64,000 nt of DNA, from assembly GCF_947507565.1 (NCBI RefSeq), contig NC_089179.1:3055747-3119746 (forward strand), in the 5' to 3' direction. The stretch's first letter is position 1. Every line of letters starts with the position of its first letter. Positions 43,651 to 57,100 of this stretch are shown piece after piece. This DNA is from Oscarella lobularis (taxonomy: Eukaryota; Porifera; Homoscleromorpha; Homosclerophorida; Oscarellidae). The notes below the pieces were generated by a model. That model did not search any database. It saw nothing but the letters and a program-made list of their open reading frames with translations, and was not told the origin of the DNA. The translations under genes were made by a program, and so were the position numbers.

Positions 43651-44237
43651 CGAGTCTTTGGACAATGAATTCAGAGTCTTATGACGTACGGCTTGACGTC
43701 TAATATCTAATCGTAATACTTCAACTCATCTATTGTTGCTTCTACGACTTCACGTACGGTAGCTTTTCTTTTTTGGTCGATTTCGATTTAAGGCGACTTG
43801 ATGTCGCTCACACTGAGCTGGAACTTTGCTCGCAGCTTTGCGATCGAGCGACGGTCGAGGACGTTCGCGGACATTTCTGCCTAATTTTCGCAACAAAAAG
43901 AATGATACGACAGAGTAGAAGACAGGAAATGGCCGAGGAAGGACGAAGAGAGGGCTATTCAGCCGAATTTCCTGCTCGTAACGTACGCTAGAGACTCCAG
44001 CTGATCTCTGGTTGTTCACTTCACTGCGTACAATATCTACAGTCAAACGACTCACAATCAAATAACTGAGATGCAATAATATACTAAGGCTAGCTAGGAA
44101 TAGAACTGACATTGATGTAAAAATACGTGTGTACCCATATTTTGCAATTCAAATAAACGTATAGATGCCATATATGAAATACAGACGCATATACATGCTG
44201 CTTCCTCTCAAATGATAACTCTAAATTTGAAAGCGCT
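43651..44237. other. 3' flank of gene F
   Basis: No supported gene. Confidence 0.4.
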
Positions 44238-47200
44238 TCATGGCTTCTTGCACTTCTTGAGGAGTTGAATTGCAATGCCTTCTTTGTCAAAGCCTTTGAG
44301 AACTAACAGAAGCGCTTTTATAGTGGGCCTCTCCAGTTTGCGTTTCCACCGATAAAGGATGAGAGACATTTTTTGATCATTTCGACGATCAGGCCTATCC
44401 GACAGGTAATTCTTCACTCTTTCACGACTCCAGCCTAACAGCTTGCTTCCAAACGAAATAACGTCGTCGGAATCGTCAAACAGTTCATACTTGAATGCTT
44501 CAATATGGTAGTCTTTAACAACAGGGTCTTTGGCAAGGTTCGTATTCTCGTCTTCAACGTGCCGGCTTGTTACAGCAGCCACTTCGCCCTCTGGCTCCTC
44601 AGGCGTTCTGAAGCAAGCATCACCGAGCTCACAGTCACTGTCCGAAAGCGAATATTCGTCATCTGAAGCCTAAAAATTAAAATTAGTTTTCAGCAGTATA
44701 TGTATGGACGCCTAAACTGCCAGACCATAGTTGTCTCTGTGTCAGCTTGAGCTTCACAACCGTTCGTGATCTACATAAGTTATAATAAACAACCACTTTT
44801 ACTGAAAAAGTTTCACCTCAATTGGAAACAAATTTTCTTCCATAAACATTTTTATGATACTGGTGTGTTTCGTTTCCTCCAGAGCCGCTATCAGTTTAGG
44901 CAAGGTGGCGTCCATTTGTCGGCTCCATTCAACGAACACGCTTTGAGCTGTAGAAGGAAAAGAAAGCTTAGCTGTACGCATTCCAAGACTTCTAGCAAAT
45001 TTTTCTGGAGCAATCAAAGTGGAAACGAGTCCGCGTAGCAACGATCGTTTTGCGTGACAAGGCAGCACCACGTTAATGTGCTTCTCCGGAACAACAACCA
45101 AATCACTGATAAAGTCATTTGACGTCGGGCTCGAACCTATCTGAGGGCATAGTCCGCAGTCTTTAGCATCTTCTATATCCGTGAAGCTATAGGCATGGCG
45201 TGTTTCGACTAGAATCTCCATGACTTTGCGGCTCAAGACTAGTTCCGACAGTCTTGTCCCTGGACTTCGTTTGTCCAGCATTTTCTCAACCATTTGCTTG
45301 GTTGTCTCTAACCGCTTGTAGCACTCCGCTTCCGAATGTTCAGGACCGCGAACAATGATGTCAATTGCTCTGTCGTTCACAGCCAGCTCGACGAGAACCT
45401 CGAAGTGAAGATTGTCAAAAGTTTCAAATGCTTTTACGCCACCCTGCCAGATAATCGGACAAAGAGATGACGGTTTCCGAGACGCGGCGACGTGAGCTTG
45501 AAAAAAGGGCATCGTTCCAGGAATGATAATGTCCGTATCACTTTGACATTCAAGTCGACGGCCAATGTAAACGCGCATGTCGGCGTTTTTTATCCAGGCT
45601 TCGGCTGGTCGTTTCTCCTGAGCGAGAGCTGGAAATTGATAACATTGTGGGCTATTAGGAAGGGGGAAGCAGATTTCTAAACGACAAAGGATTCTGATTG
45701 CTTCATTCACATCTATCCAAGGTTTTCTCTGTCGCTTATTGAATTGATGCAGAGCGATTCTAATATCATCTAATGAAAATATTCCATCTGTTGACGTCAA
45801 GTGAGTAGGAAATTCTTCAGGAGACATTAGTGGACCAATCACATTATGACAAAGCCAGTTAGGGTTGACAACCACCAAATCTTCTTCTTCAAAAAAAATC
45901 ACCTGCATTAAAAATTTTTATATAATCTTTGCATAGTATATAGTAAAGCCTTACTGATGAATACATGTGGAGAAATTTTAGAATTTGCATTTGAACAGCT
46001 TTACTAAGTCCAGAAAAAATTGTTTTTTCAATCATCGCCAACAGCAAACCAGAAGCAATCGAATGGCTAGTGGTTCTAAGAATCTAAAATCAGGAAAGTG
46101 ATAGATTAGTAAAGAACGCCATACAGTAAATTGAAAGAACACCTTGCGTTCCGTAAGCTCAAAGTCGTCTAAAATTCCGATGGTCTCTTTAGTGTATATT
46201 TGGTCCTACATTTAATTAAATATAACATTTTATTCTAGTGAAACCGCGTCGCTTACATCACGAAGTAATTGGCGAATAAAAGACAATAATTTCACAGGCA
46301 GTAGCTTGTCATCTTTTACCAATACTTGAAGGGGATGATGCGACGATGATGAAAGAAGATCGCTCAGCCGTGGCAATAGATTCGACTCCACCTTCTTTAT
46401 AATATTGGGAACCTTTGTCGCACGCTGTAAAAAAAGAAAAACGTCTTGCAATAAACTTATGAAACACGTAATTTTACTTCAATGCACTGTTGTTTCAATT
46501 GGTGAAGATGAGCTCTAATTGCGTTCATTGTTCGTGATGTTGGCGAACGACAGTCTAGAACAAATTCCTTATCGCATATGTCAAACCATTCAGAAAACTT
46601 GGCTTTCAGAAACGTTAAAAGCGACGTTAGCGACTCCGGTCCAACTTTATCCCCACGGCTTCCTACCAGCATTAGGCTGACTTTGTGGTTCTTTTTGGAA
46701 CGAAACAAACTGCATTTGGCAAATGAAAGCCAGTATAAACCAGAAGAACGGATATCATTCCACGATCTGCTCAAGTCAGTCACATAAACCAGCACCGTTT
46801 CTGAACTGAAAAACAAGCTGTGAGTTTTGTGAAAATTCTTCTGCCCACCAAAATCGCAAAATACCAAATCACCAGCAAAAGAGATATTCGCCTTATGAAA
46901 CTTGATACCAGCCGTACGAGAAGGCACACCCTGTCTAATAATGCTTTTTGCAACTGCGCCCAGGAACGATAATTGCAGAGATTCAATGAGACTAGTCTTT
47001 CCCGCCATTTCATCACCAAACACGCAAACTTTAATTTGGCTGGGACTTGAAGTGCCTAGAGTGGCCAAATTCGCATATTGAGATTCTAGCTGTAGATTTC
47101 AAATCAGCATCAAGTATATTAAAGTAAAAGATAAAAAATATTACCCAAGCACGCTTTAGAAGATAGCGACATTGACCGCTAGCATTTTGATACGGCAAGT

Positions 47201-50200
47201 CGCCGTGCTAAAAAAATCTTCATAACGCCAATAAATGTTTCCTTACTGAATAACTGACGGCGTTCTGGGAAGTAGCAGAAGCTCCATGATCAAGTAGAGT
47301 AGAAATTAATTGTAAAATATCAGCACTTTCCCTAAAATGTTGGACGGAGAGAACGCTCTGAATAGCAGACGTTTTCTATAAACAAATTGAAACAAATAAA
47401 ATTTGGTTTTACAGCCCGCACATCAAAGCAGCCCAATCTTGCAAGCTGCTGCGCCACTGACATACAACAGTTCTCCAAAGCCATTAGAAAACACTTAGAG
47501 TCAGGCTGCAAGCATATAAATGCGATATTGAATGCAAAGTAACAAAAAAATCTAACCTTAACAAAACTTTTGGTTTCATTCAAGAGAAACAACGCCGAGT
47601 CATTTCGACCATTAGCACAAGCCAAATGGAAAGGAGTGCGGCCAGACTAAAAACGCTTTTTGAGCTCAGAATACATACAGAAAAAATCACCTACGTAATC
47701 GGGTTCGTTGACATCAACAGCAAAGTTATTAACGAGACACTTAACAATGACAGAGTGATCATTAAAGACGGCTGCGTGCAACGCTGTCCACCCCTTCTAT
47801 AAAACAATGACACTAAAAATAGTACAAGTGGAATGCTAAAGAAACCTGGTTCTTCACATTGAGATCACATTGATTTGAGCAGAGAAATCGCACCGTAGAG
47901 AGATGACCTCTACTACAAGCTAAAATCAACGCTGTTGAGCCAACCTAAGCGTTCCAATATTGATTGCTATTCAATGTTATTAAAGTGTAACCCTCCTTAC
48001 AATAGTCTGTTCGTTGACATTAACACAACAGTTATCAACGAGATATTCAACGATAGACGAGTGGCCATTAGATGAAGCAACGTGCAGCAATGTCCATTGA
48101 CGCTAAGCAATGCCGATAATAAAGAATCATCAAGCGGAAATAACAAAACCTGGTTTTTCACATTAACATCACATTGATTAGAGCAGAGACATTGCACAGT
48201 AGAAAGATGACCTTTCCTACAGGCCAGCATTAATGCCGTTGACCCATCCTGCACGCGCAAACATACTTGACTCACAATACAATAATACTCTCCTTACATT
48301 GTCTTGTCCATTGATTAAGGCCTCAACAGCACACCTACAAATGAGAAATTCAACGATTGCAGAGTGGCCATTATATGAGGCAAAGTGTAACGGGGTCCGT
48401 CCATTCTATAAGATTCTGATGATAATAACGACATATTAAGTAAAAGCTGTCACAAAACCTTGTTTTTCACATTGATTCCACATTGAAAAGAGCAGAGAAA
48501 TTGCACGGTAGAGAGATGGCCTTTCCGACAGGCTAGCATCAGCGCTGTACAGCCATCCTGTACACAAAATATTTTCATTGATTGATTGCTACTACGGTGA
48601 TATCCTCCTTACATTGGTTCGTTTGTTGAGAGTGGCAGCAAAGTTATCAACGAGAAATTTAACAACGGCAGAGTGACCATTAGATGAGGCAGCATGTAAC
48701 GGTGTCCATCCATTCTGCACAGTACTAATAACAATGATACACAAACTAAAATTCAAACAAGACCTGATTTTTTGCATTGACATCACAGCGATTAGAGCAG
48801 AGAAATTTCACAGAAGCGAGATGACCTTTTTTACAAGCTAGCATCAACGCTGTCATGCCATTCTACTCGCACAAGTATTTTCTGCTTCATGCTAATTGCT
48901 AAAGTTTCTCCTTACGTTGGCCTGTTCGTCGATGTCAACAGCACAGCTAGTAACAAGATAATCGAGAATAGCGTCGTTGCCATTAGAGGCGGTAACGTGT
49001 AACGGTGTCCATCCATTCTATAAAAAGCTGACAATACAAACCCATTGAAAAGAGCGATAACAAAACCTTGATTTTCACGTTAACATCGCATTGATTTGAA
49101 AAAAGAAATTGCACAATAGAGAGATGACCCTCCTGACAAGCTAGCATCAACGCTGTCCAGCCATTCTGCAAGCGCACATATTTTCCGTGCTAAAGCGGTA
49201 TTTCCTTACATTAGCTTGTTTGTTGACATTAACAGATAAATTATCAACGAGAAATTCAACGATGTCACAGTGGCCATTAAATGAGGCAAAGTGTAGTGCT
49301 GTCCATTTATTCTGTAAAATTGCGATAACAAAAAGGAATATGGGAAACTCGGACAAAACCTGGTTTTTCACGTTCACATCGCATCGAGTAGAGCAGAAAA
49401 ATTGAACAATAGGGAGATGACCTTTTCGACAAGCCAGCATCAACGCTGTCGAGCCATTCTGAGCAGAAATATAGTTTCTATTGCAAGATAAAGCAATATT
49501 CTCTCTTTACGTTGGTCTGTTGGTTGACTCCAAGAGCACAGTTACGAACGAGATATTCAACAATGTGAAAGTGGCCATTAAATGAAGCTTCGTGTAACGC
49601 TGTCCATCCCATCTATGTAAGACTGGTAATAAGCACCCTTCGTGGCACACTAAGGAGACCTGATTCTTCACATTGACATCACATTGAATAGAGAAGAGAA
49701 ATTGTACAGTAAAGATATGACCTCTCACACAAGCTAGCATCAGCGGCGTCGAGCCTGTCTGCACGCGAAAAAAGGTTCAATTCCATGCTACAGCAATACC
49801 TCCTCATTACTTTGGCCTGTTCGTTGACATCAACAGCACAGTTATCGACGAGATATTCAACAACAGAAGAGTGGCCATTAAATGAAGCAAAGTGTAGTGC
49901 TGTCCATTCATCCTACTCAATTCTGATAATAAGTAGTCATATTTGGTACAATTCTAAAAACCTGGTTTTTCACACTGACATCACAGTAATTAGAGAGAAG
50001 AAATTTCACAGTGGAGAGATGACCTTCCTGACAAGCTAGCATAAACGCTGTCGAGCCATTCTGCAATCGCAAGTATTTTCTATTTCCTGCCATGCAGTAA
50101 TATACTCTTTACATTCGCCTGTTCGCTGACACTAGCAGCACAGCTACTGATAAGATATGCAACAATAGCAGAGTGACCGTTAAACGAGGCAACGTGTAAC

Positions 50201-52312
50201 GCTGTCCATCCAATCTACGTAAGACTGATAATAAAATACATCCGAAAAATCATGTTACAAAACCTTTTCTTTCACATTGACATCACATCGATTAGAGCAG
50301 AGAAGTTTAACAGTAGAGAGATGACCTTTCTCACAAGCAAGAATTAACGCTGTCGAGCCATCCTGCACGCGCAAATATCTTTCTATATTATAGTGATATT
50401 GCACACCCTTCTTACGATGGCCTGCTCGTCGACATTATTAACAGCACATTTACCAACGAGATATTTAACGATATCAGTACGGCCATTAAATGAAGCAACG
50501 TGTAACGCCGTCCATCCTTTCTACAAATTGCTAATAATAAGAACAAAAAATTACTTAAAAAAGAAGCAATCCAACGAAACCTGGTTTTTCACATTAACAT
50601 CACATGGAACAGAACAGAGAAATTGCACAGAAGAGATATGACCCCCTCGACAAGCTAGCATCAATGCCGTCCAGCCATCCTGCACGAGTAATATATTTGT
50701 TTCACGCTACAGCGATATTCTCTCTTACATTGGTTCGCTCGTCAACATCTAGAGCACAGTTATTAACGAGATATTCGACAATGGATGAGTGGCCATTACA
50801 TGAAGCATCGTGTAACGCAGTCCATCCAAGCTATGTAGAACTCGCAATAAAGAAACATTATGTAGAATGCTAAAAAACCTGGCTTTTTGCAGTGGCGTCA
50901 CATTGATTAGAGAAAAGAAATTGCACAGTAGAGAGATTATCTTTTTGACAAGCTAGCCGCAATGCTGTCGATCCATTCTACAAGTAACAACCCGCAAATA
51001 TTTCAATTCCTTGCCACAGCAATTTCTTCCTTACATTGGTCTTTTCGTTAACGTTAACAGAACAGTTATTAACGATATATTTAACAACATCGGAGTGGCC
51101 ATTAAACGAGGCAATGTGAAAAGCTGTCCTTCCAATCTATATAAGACAAATAATACAGACACACTACATTAAGTAGAATGCTGAAAACACCTGATCTTTT
51201 ACATTGACATCACATCCATAGGAGCAGAGAATGCGCACAGTAGAGAGATGACCTTTCTCACAAGCTAGCATCAACGCTGTTGAGCCATCCTGCAGCGAAA
51301 ATACTTTCCATTCTGTGCTAGAGCAATGTTTTCTCTTACATTGGTCTGCCCGTTGACATCAACTGCAGAGTTACCAACAAGATATTCAACAATAGCAGAA
51401 CGGCCTTTAGATGAGGCAAAGTGTAACGCTGCCCATTTGTTCTATATGATGCTGATAATAAAGATACAATAAGTACAATTCTAACAAAACCTGGTTTTCC
51501 ACATTAACATCACATTGATTAGAGCAGAGATATTGCACGGTAGAGAGATGACCCTTTCGACAAGCGTACATTAACGCCGTCCAGCCCTTCTGCACGAGCA
51601 GGTGTTTTTCATGCTACAGTGACATCTTTCTTACGTTGGTCTTTTCGTTAGCATTAGCTGCACCGGTATCAAGGAGATATTCAACAATGGCACAGTGACC
51701 ATAAAAGGAAGCGACGTGTAAGGGCTTGACTGAGGTCTTTCGTCGATGCCGCTGTATCTATAAGCAAACCTCTTCTGTAGAGAGATATACATACTTATTG
51801 TACTTACCTTAGATGAATTTACGAAACAGTTTTCAGGTACTAGTAACTTAACAATGGATAGATGACCCTCTTCGCATGCCGTCATTAGCGGCGTAAAGCC
51901 TTTCTAAAAAATAGTACAAATAATCACGTCTAAAACCGGACTTATCAACTTTCGCACTTTGTCCATCGCATCTACTCGGACCATGTACTTGCTAATTAGA
52001 TCTTTCACTAAATTCTTCAAGCCATTAAAGCACGCATAATGCAACGCAGTTCCACCGGTCTAGAACTTCTGTTTCACAGAAGGCACTGATTACCTACTCT
52101 ATACACAGTATCTTACTTCTTCTACGTCGGCATGACGTGTTCGGTTTGCCGACCTGCCGCCACCGAGAGCCTCCTTGCAATTTCATTTTGCGAGTACAGT
52201 AAAAGTGAATATTAATGTATCTGACTTCGCTTCTCTGGCTACATAAAGATCGACAATCGATTAGGAAAGGCCAGTTGTCATAAGCAAAGCCCAGACGCTC
52301 AGCAAAAGCCAT
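44238..52312 (-). CDS. F: large ankyrin-Roc-COR-Death protein
   Basis: Transcribed toward gene E. The start is the ATG at 52312-52310 (MAFAERLGFAYDNWP), and the next exon ends RHADVEE. The first ankyrin repeat is TGGTALHYACFNGLKNLV (about 52050), followed by about 29 further ankyrin exons down to about 47560. The Roc exon (about 47085-46480) has VFGDEMAGKTSLIESL and CDFGGQKNFH. COR exons follow, including 45908-44815 (VVNPNWLCHNVIGPLMSPEE). The last exon (about 44670-44238) has an acidic linker then a Death-like domain (ISFGSKLLGWSRERVKNYL) ending KKCKKP. The P-loop is GDEMAGKTS and the switch DFGGQ, both intact. The same domain order as gene E with divergent sequence suggests an old paralogue. 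Predicted cytosolic GTPase adaptor. Exon boundaries in the ankyrin part are approximate. Confidence 0.8.
47690..51670 (-). repeat. Thirteen tandem two-ankyrin modules, about 303-bp period
   Basis: Two exon types alternate with near-constant spacing: type A (TALMLACRKGHLSTVQFL, CDVNVKNQ) and type B (NGWTALHFASFNGHCDIVEF, VNKQTN). Type A occurs 13 times (starting near 47850, 48155, 48466, 48770 and so on to 51494) and type B 14 times. Both exons and introns are repeated, which indicates recent unequal crossing-over. Confidence 0.85.
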
Positions 52313-54198
52313 CAATCGTCAGACTAGAACTGTTTTTACGGCCTTGCGCCTGCTTTCTGCCGTAGAAGCAGTCCAGAAGAGTCCCTCCAGGTGAGATGAT
52401 TAGCACGTGATGCGTTTGAAGAGTGAAGTTGCGCTTTGCAGAACGACGATACCTAAGCAGCTTATCAACTGTGGTGTCACTGTCGAGCGCACCATATATA
52501 CCGTTTTAAAATATTATCAACACGCGCAGAGCATTGAACTTGGTTCGGGACTCGGGAAGCTTTTAACGGGTCCACGTGAGTTCACGTGAGTTCACGTGAG
52601 CGCCGGCAACGCAACAAGTACCGGTCCGGTGCCTAAAATTTTGTTCGCTAGCAATTTTCTCTATAATCAGTTTAACTCTAAGTTGATGAAGGAGCACTGG
52701 ACACAAGAGCCGAAAGGTACAGTATTGCGTGAGACGCCTAATTAATTCGCGACTAAGCGAAGAAAAAAGATTTGGAGTCTTGAAGTTGATTCACAAGGAC
52801 AAGGTATGAACTTGAAATTGAATATGATCAACACATCTTCCTCCCTTCTAAGGCCTTGAACAATTCCACGTTGTGGAAACCAGGCAATATCTCTGCACAG
52901 ATTGCATGTGCCATCTATGAATTATTACCTTCGAAGATATTTTGCCACGTGACTTGAAAGGAAAGGATGATCAAACCAGAGGAGGTACCCAAGAAACTTT
53001 CCCACAAAATCGTGTTCCGAATTCTCAAACCCGTCATTGAGACAAGCCAAGCCGTGGGACTGAGTCTGCAGTCCCCACAGTTGGACTTCAAGTCAGTGGG
53101 AGAAGTCAAGGGCACATCAACCTCCAGCCCCCATGGAGGAAGATTTTCCCAAGTCTCCAGGGGACAGCGAATTAGCCTCCGGCAGCCACGGAAGGAGACA
53201 TTTGCCTAAGTCCCAAGCCGTTCACCCCCAGCGTGCTAGCCTACTTTAGAGGATGTTCACATCTTGGCCGAAAGGTGGATGTCTTCGTCCACATCCTCTT
53301 CTTCCTCGACGGATTGGGCGCGACGCGTGAACAGCTGGCAGCATTATTACATCTACACATAATTCCAAATATTAGCCAAAATCGAACGCATTTCGTCATT
53401 TCGCTACTGCGAGGTCAAATGACCAAATCTAAGGAGTGTCCAAACAAACTCAACCAAAACTCAGGTCGGCGAATAATCGCTCCATCGCAAATAGCCAATC
53501 TAACAGTCTCAAACGAAGAGATTCATCGTTTTAAGTGCTCTAGGTACGCTGATTTCGACTACGTTAGGAATCTAAGAGGAGAACGGGGCCCGAAATCGGA
53601 AGGGGGTCCCACGTACGTGAGCCGTTTCGACTCTTAGCGATCGAGATACGTCGTGTGTCAATCTTAGAGAAACGAATAAAACGAGAAACCGTTTTCTAGG
53701 CGCGATTTCGAGGCTCTACTATCGACGGGTCGAAAACTACAGGTAAAACGTCGCTAAAGACGCTATAGCAATAGCAAAGGAAAGCGAAGAGCAGGTTTAC
53801 GCAAATAAGAGCATCTCACCTTGTCGGAATAGTCCGCTGTGACGTTTTTCGTCCTGAAGCGTTTGAGTCTTGAACTTTGCGCTGTAGCGCGCTAAGAGTG
53901 CGTCAGAATTTGCCACGTGACTCGGCCAATTTCCTATGAGAGAGGCGGTATGTGTACCCCTCCATCGTTCGACGGCCACGACTCGCTTGTCTTACGTTCT
54001 GGGCGGCTGATCGAGAAGAAGCACACCTGTTATTTCCATTTCTAAGTGCTCGACGACCCGTGGAGAGCTCATTATTTGCTCTATTATCGATGGTGCCGTC
54101 AATAACGGAGTGCCGCACTGCTAAACGCACCAACATATAAGTATAACAGCAACGACAACAACGGCAACACAACAAAGGCAAAATGACCAAACAAAATG
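52313..54198. other. Upstream region of gene F, no gene recognised
   Basis: Several ORFs of 60-134 codons (such as 53233-53637) have no recognisable domain, signal peptide or splice context. The part near 52.3-52.6 kb is probably the promoter of gene F. Confidence 0.4.
52571..52600. promoter_or_regulatory. Three tandem TYCACGTGAG decamers
   Basis: The copies are TCCACGTGAG, TTCACGTGAG and TTCACGTGAG; the last two contain TCACGTGA, the same E-box palindrome as in the lectin promoter blocks. They lie about 260 bp upstream of the start of gene F. Confidence 0.55.
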
Positions 54199-57100
54199 CT
54201 ACTTATATTTGTTGAATTTAGGTGAACACAATTTTTCTCGCGGTCGCTCGCATTCACTCCCATGTTTGACTTTCAGCTCCTTCTCGTAAACTGAAAACGT
54301 TTCGATTTCTTTGTTGCACTTTCTCCCCTCTTTATCGCATTCCTGAATGCAACTTTTTTTTCTGTGATTACTCCTCCTACACTTTCTTCTGCACTGCACC
54401 AGAGTGGTCTCGCAAGTTGAAGTTGACACCGGCCACTTTTCTACCAGAGACGCATAATCTAAAATGAATTTAGGGCCTTCCTTTCCCTGTATGTGATAGT
54501 TTTTCCCAATTTTAAAGGGCAGTGATTGAGAGCAAGTTAGTGGCATCCAAAGTGTTATTTTATCATTCCGACTGAGATTGCGACTTCCCACTTTTAGTAC
54601 CTGTATATAATCCACACTTACTATTCAATTTTATTGCTCCAATTAGTAACATACATCTACTATTTTGACCTTTGTTCGTTGCCATCCGTCCTCTTCTTTG
54701 ATTTTCTCAACTTCAATGCGGTACACTATATCGAAGCAGAAAACCATACACACATATAGCATATTTGGGTAAATAGAGCTGACCGTAGCGATCTTTTTCA
54801 CAGGCAGTGCACAACCGACGTCTAATGGGCTCAAGTTTCGGACAGCGGCCTAGTTCAATAGTTGAATAGAGAATCTAAATCTGGACCATATGTTTTCACC
54901 TGCACCGCAAACGCATAAAGGCTCGCTGCCAGCTCCAGGTTTACTACAGAGTACGGCTAAATCAGGAACAGCATTATCTAGAGCGTAGAAGATCGCACAA
55001 CTTTCGTCTGTTTGCAACGAAAAGCATCAGGAAATTTTATTGTTTCTGCTTTTTGTCTTACTTCTGTGATAATAGTAGTAAACTTTTGCGCTAACAGCAG
55101 TTAAATGTTTAGCTTCGAACTCGCGAACTGCCCGAAAAGTGAAGCAAGTACGGTTCTCAGGTGATGAACCAATCTAGCAGAATGTTCAAAACTAGCAAAA
55201 CATTGTACGTTAGTTCTACCTGATCAAAGTAAAAGATCACACCGCGACCCGAGGTTTCAATTCTGTCCAGGAGAATAGATTCGCCGAAAGTTTCGTTTAG
55301 CTGTCAGAAGTTGTTTATCAGGAGACATATACATCAGGTAATCGTGCGCTTGCTAGCAACCTCCTTGAGGCAATTCTCTCGGCCTTTCTTGCATGCAACG
55401 TAGCCTGTTGGCAATTCGACTTCTATAATAGCTTGATCCGTGTCTACGTCACCTTCGTATCTTAAGAGCAATCCCAATATAACCTGTACTGTAGTTGTAT
55501 ACGTACGTTTTCAAATGATGACTTACAGGGCACAAACTGTCATTAAAGTGTCATTTTCGTTAATTGTTTTGGTTTTCACAGAAAAATTGAACTTGCATTC
55601 ATTGTTTTCAGCTGTTGGCTCGTTGTATTCAAAGTGCACCTAAATGTGAAAGTTCATACGTAACGCAAAGAGCCGATAGAAAATACCTGAAGGATTCCAA
55701 GGCCGTTTCCTGAGCTTTCTACTTTAATGATGTCGTTGCGAGGAAGCTAAATACATTCACTCGTTAAGAATATAACTTTAACATATCAAACTTTTAGGCC
55801 TACCATTATTCTTTGATTTACGTCTTTGTTAGAGTCGTTAACGTGCAACACTTGTTCAAAGGCTTTGTTTCTTGCTGATTTTATGCTAACCGCCAGCTCT
55901 CTTTTGAGTGTGATTGCACTAGCAAACTTAGACAGGCATCTGAGAGCCACGACTGTGTCCTGCAAGTTCGAGAAATTACATTAGAGCATTGCCTTTCGAA
56001 ATTATATTACCTGAGTTGATTTAAACGCTCCCGCCGCGTTTCTTTCACTGTTCAACCACTTAGCCAACGGTCTCGCACTTTGAATGCGCCCCTCTTCAAC
56101 GTGTCCGCACAACGCATAAGCTGTTGTTTCAACTGATATCGGGTCAGCACCAGATTGTAACTGCTCCTCGCTTGCTGACCAAAACCTTGCCCCGTCGCTT
56201 CCTGAACAACACATTTAGAAAATCAACGTTGAACAGAAAGATGCGACGTACTGTTTCTTGATACTTGATCTAAAATAAGCCTCGCTTTCGTTAGTATTTC
56301 AGCTCTGCATTGGCAAAGACGGCATGTTACGCACGCCTTTACCAAAGCGGCATAGACAATGGCCCGGCTGTACGGTCTTATAACGGCATCCTTTTCCACA
56401 TCGATCTCTAATACTCGAACTGCTTTGCAAAAAGCTGCTGCTGCATTCTAGGAAAAATAGATTAGTTGCACTTTCATTTGCGTTGGCTGCCCATTTTACC
56501 GCTGTAAAGAGAGGGTGATTTGGTGCTTGGCAGCATTCGAGTGCTCCGTGTACAACGTAGGCAGTTAGAGAGGCATCTTCACTTTTTACACCGCCCTGAT
56601 AATGCACCCTTACTTAGAAAGACTTTGAACTCTAATAATATGAGAGCGCTTACAATGAGACGTCTGGAAGTGTCGTACATCTCAATAATGGCGCCATTAG
56701 GTGCCTGTCTAGTCGTCAAAAATGTGATAAGTTCCTCTATAACGTTGTCGTCAATGGTAGCGTAGTTTCGAGCATCGCAGAACGTTTGCAGTACAAAAGC
56801 GCTTAACCTAAGCAAAAAATGTACGTGCGTATTCGTAAACAAGCCCATTCTTATCTCCGCAAACCATGTTGAGGCGAGTGAGTTCTTAAACTTAGCAAAT
56901 CCTCCTGATGACGGCTTACGGTAGGTTAACTGATGCCGATATCCTAAGGTAATTTAGCGACTCTCATCATTATGCAATGAATGTAGTGTTAAAATGCCAA
57001 CCTTTTTGTATCAAGGTTGCATATCTATTTCGAACTTCAAAAAAGAGCTCTCCGGTAGCATTCAAGTGCTTAACTATAGCAACGTTAGGAGCAAATAGTG

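Noticed and set aside
53233-53637. 134-codon ORF upstream of gene F
   Set aside because: Low complexity, no signal peptide or known domain, no conservation visible inside the window.
56579-56848. Loss of the catalytic His in the thioester domain of the C3-like gene
   Set aside because: An intron falls at this place and its boundaries are ambiguous. A His does occur in HYQGG just after it, so no claim on loss or presence is safe.
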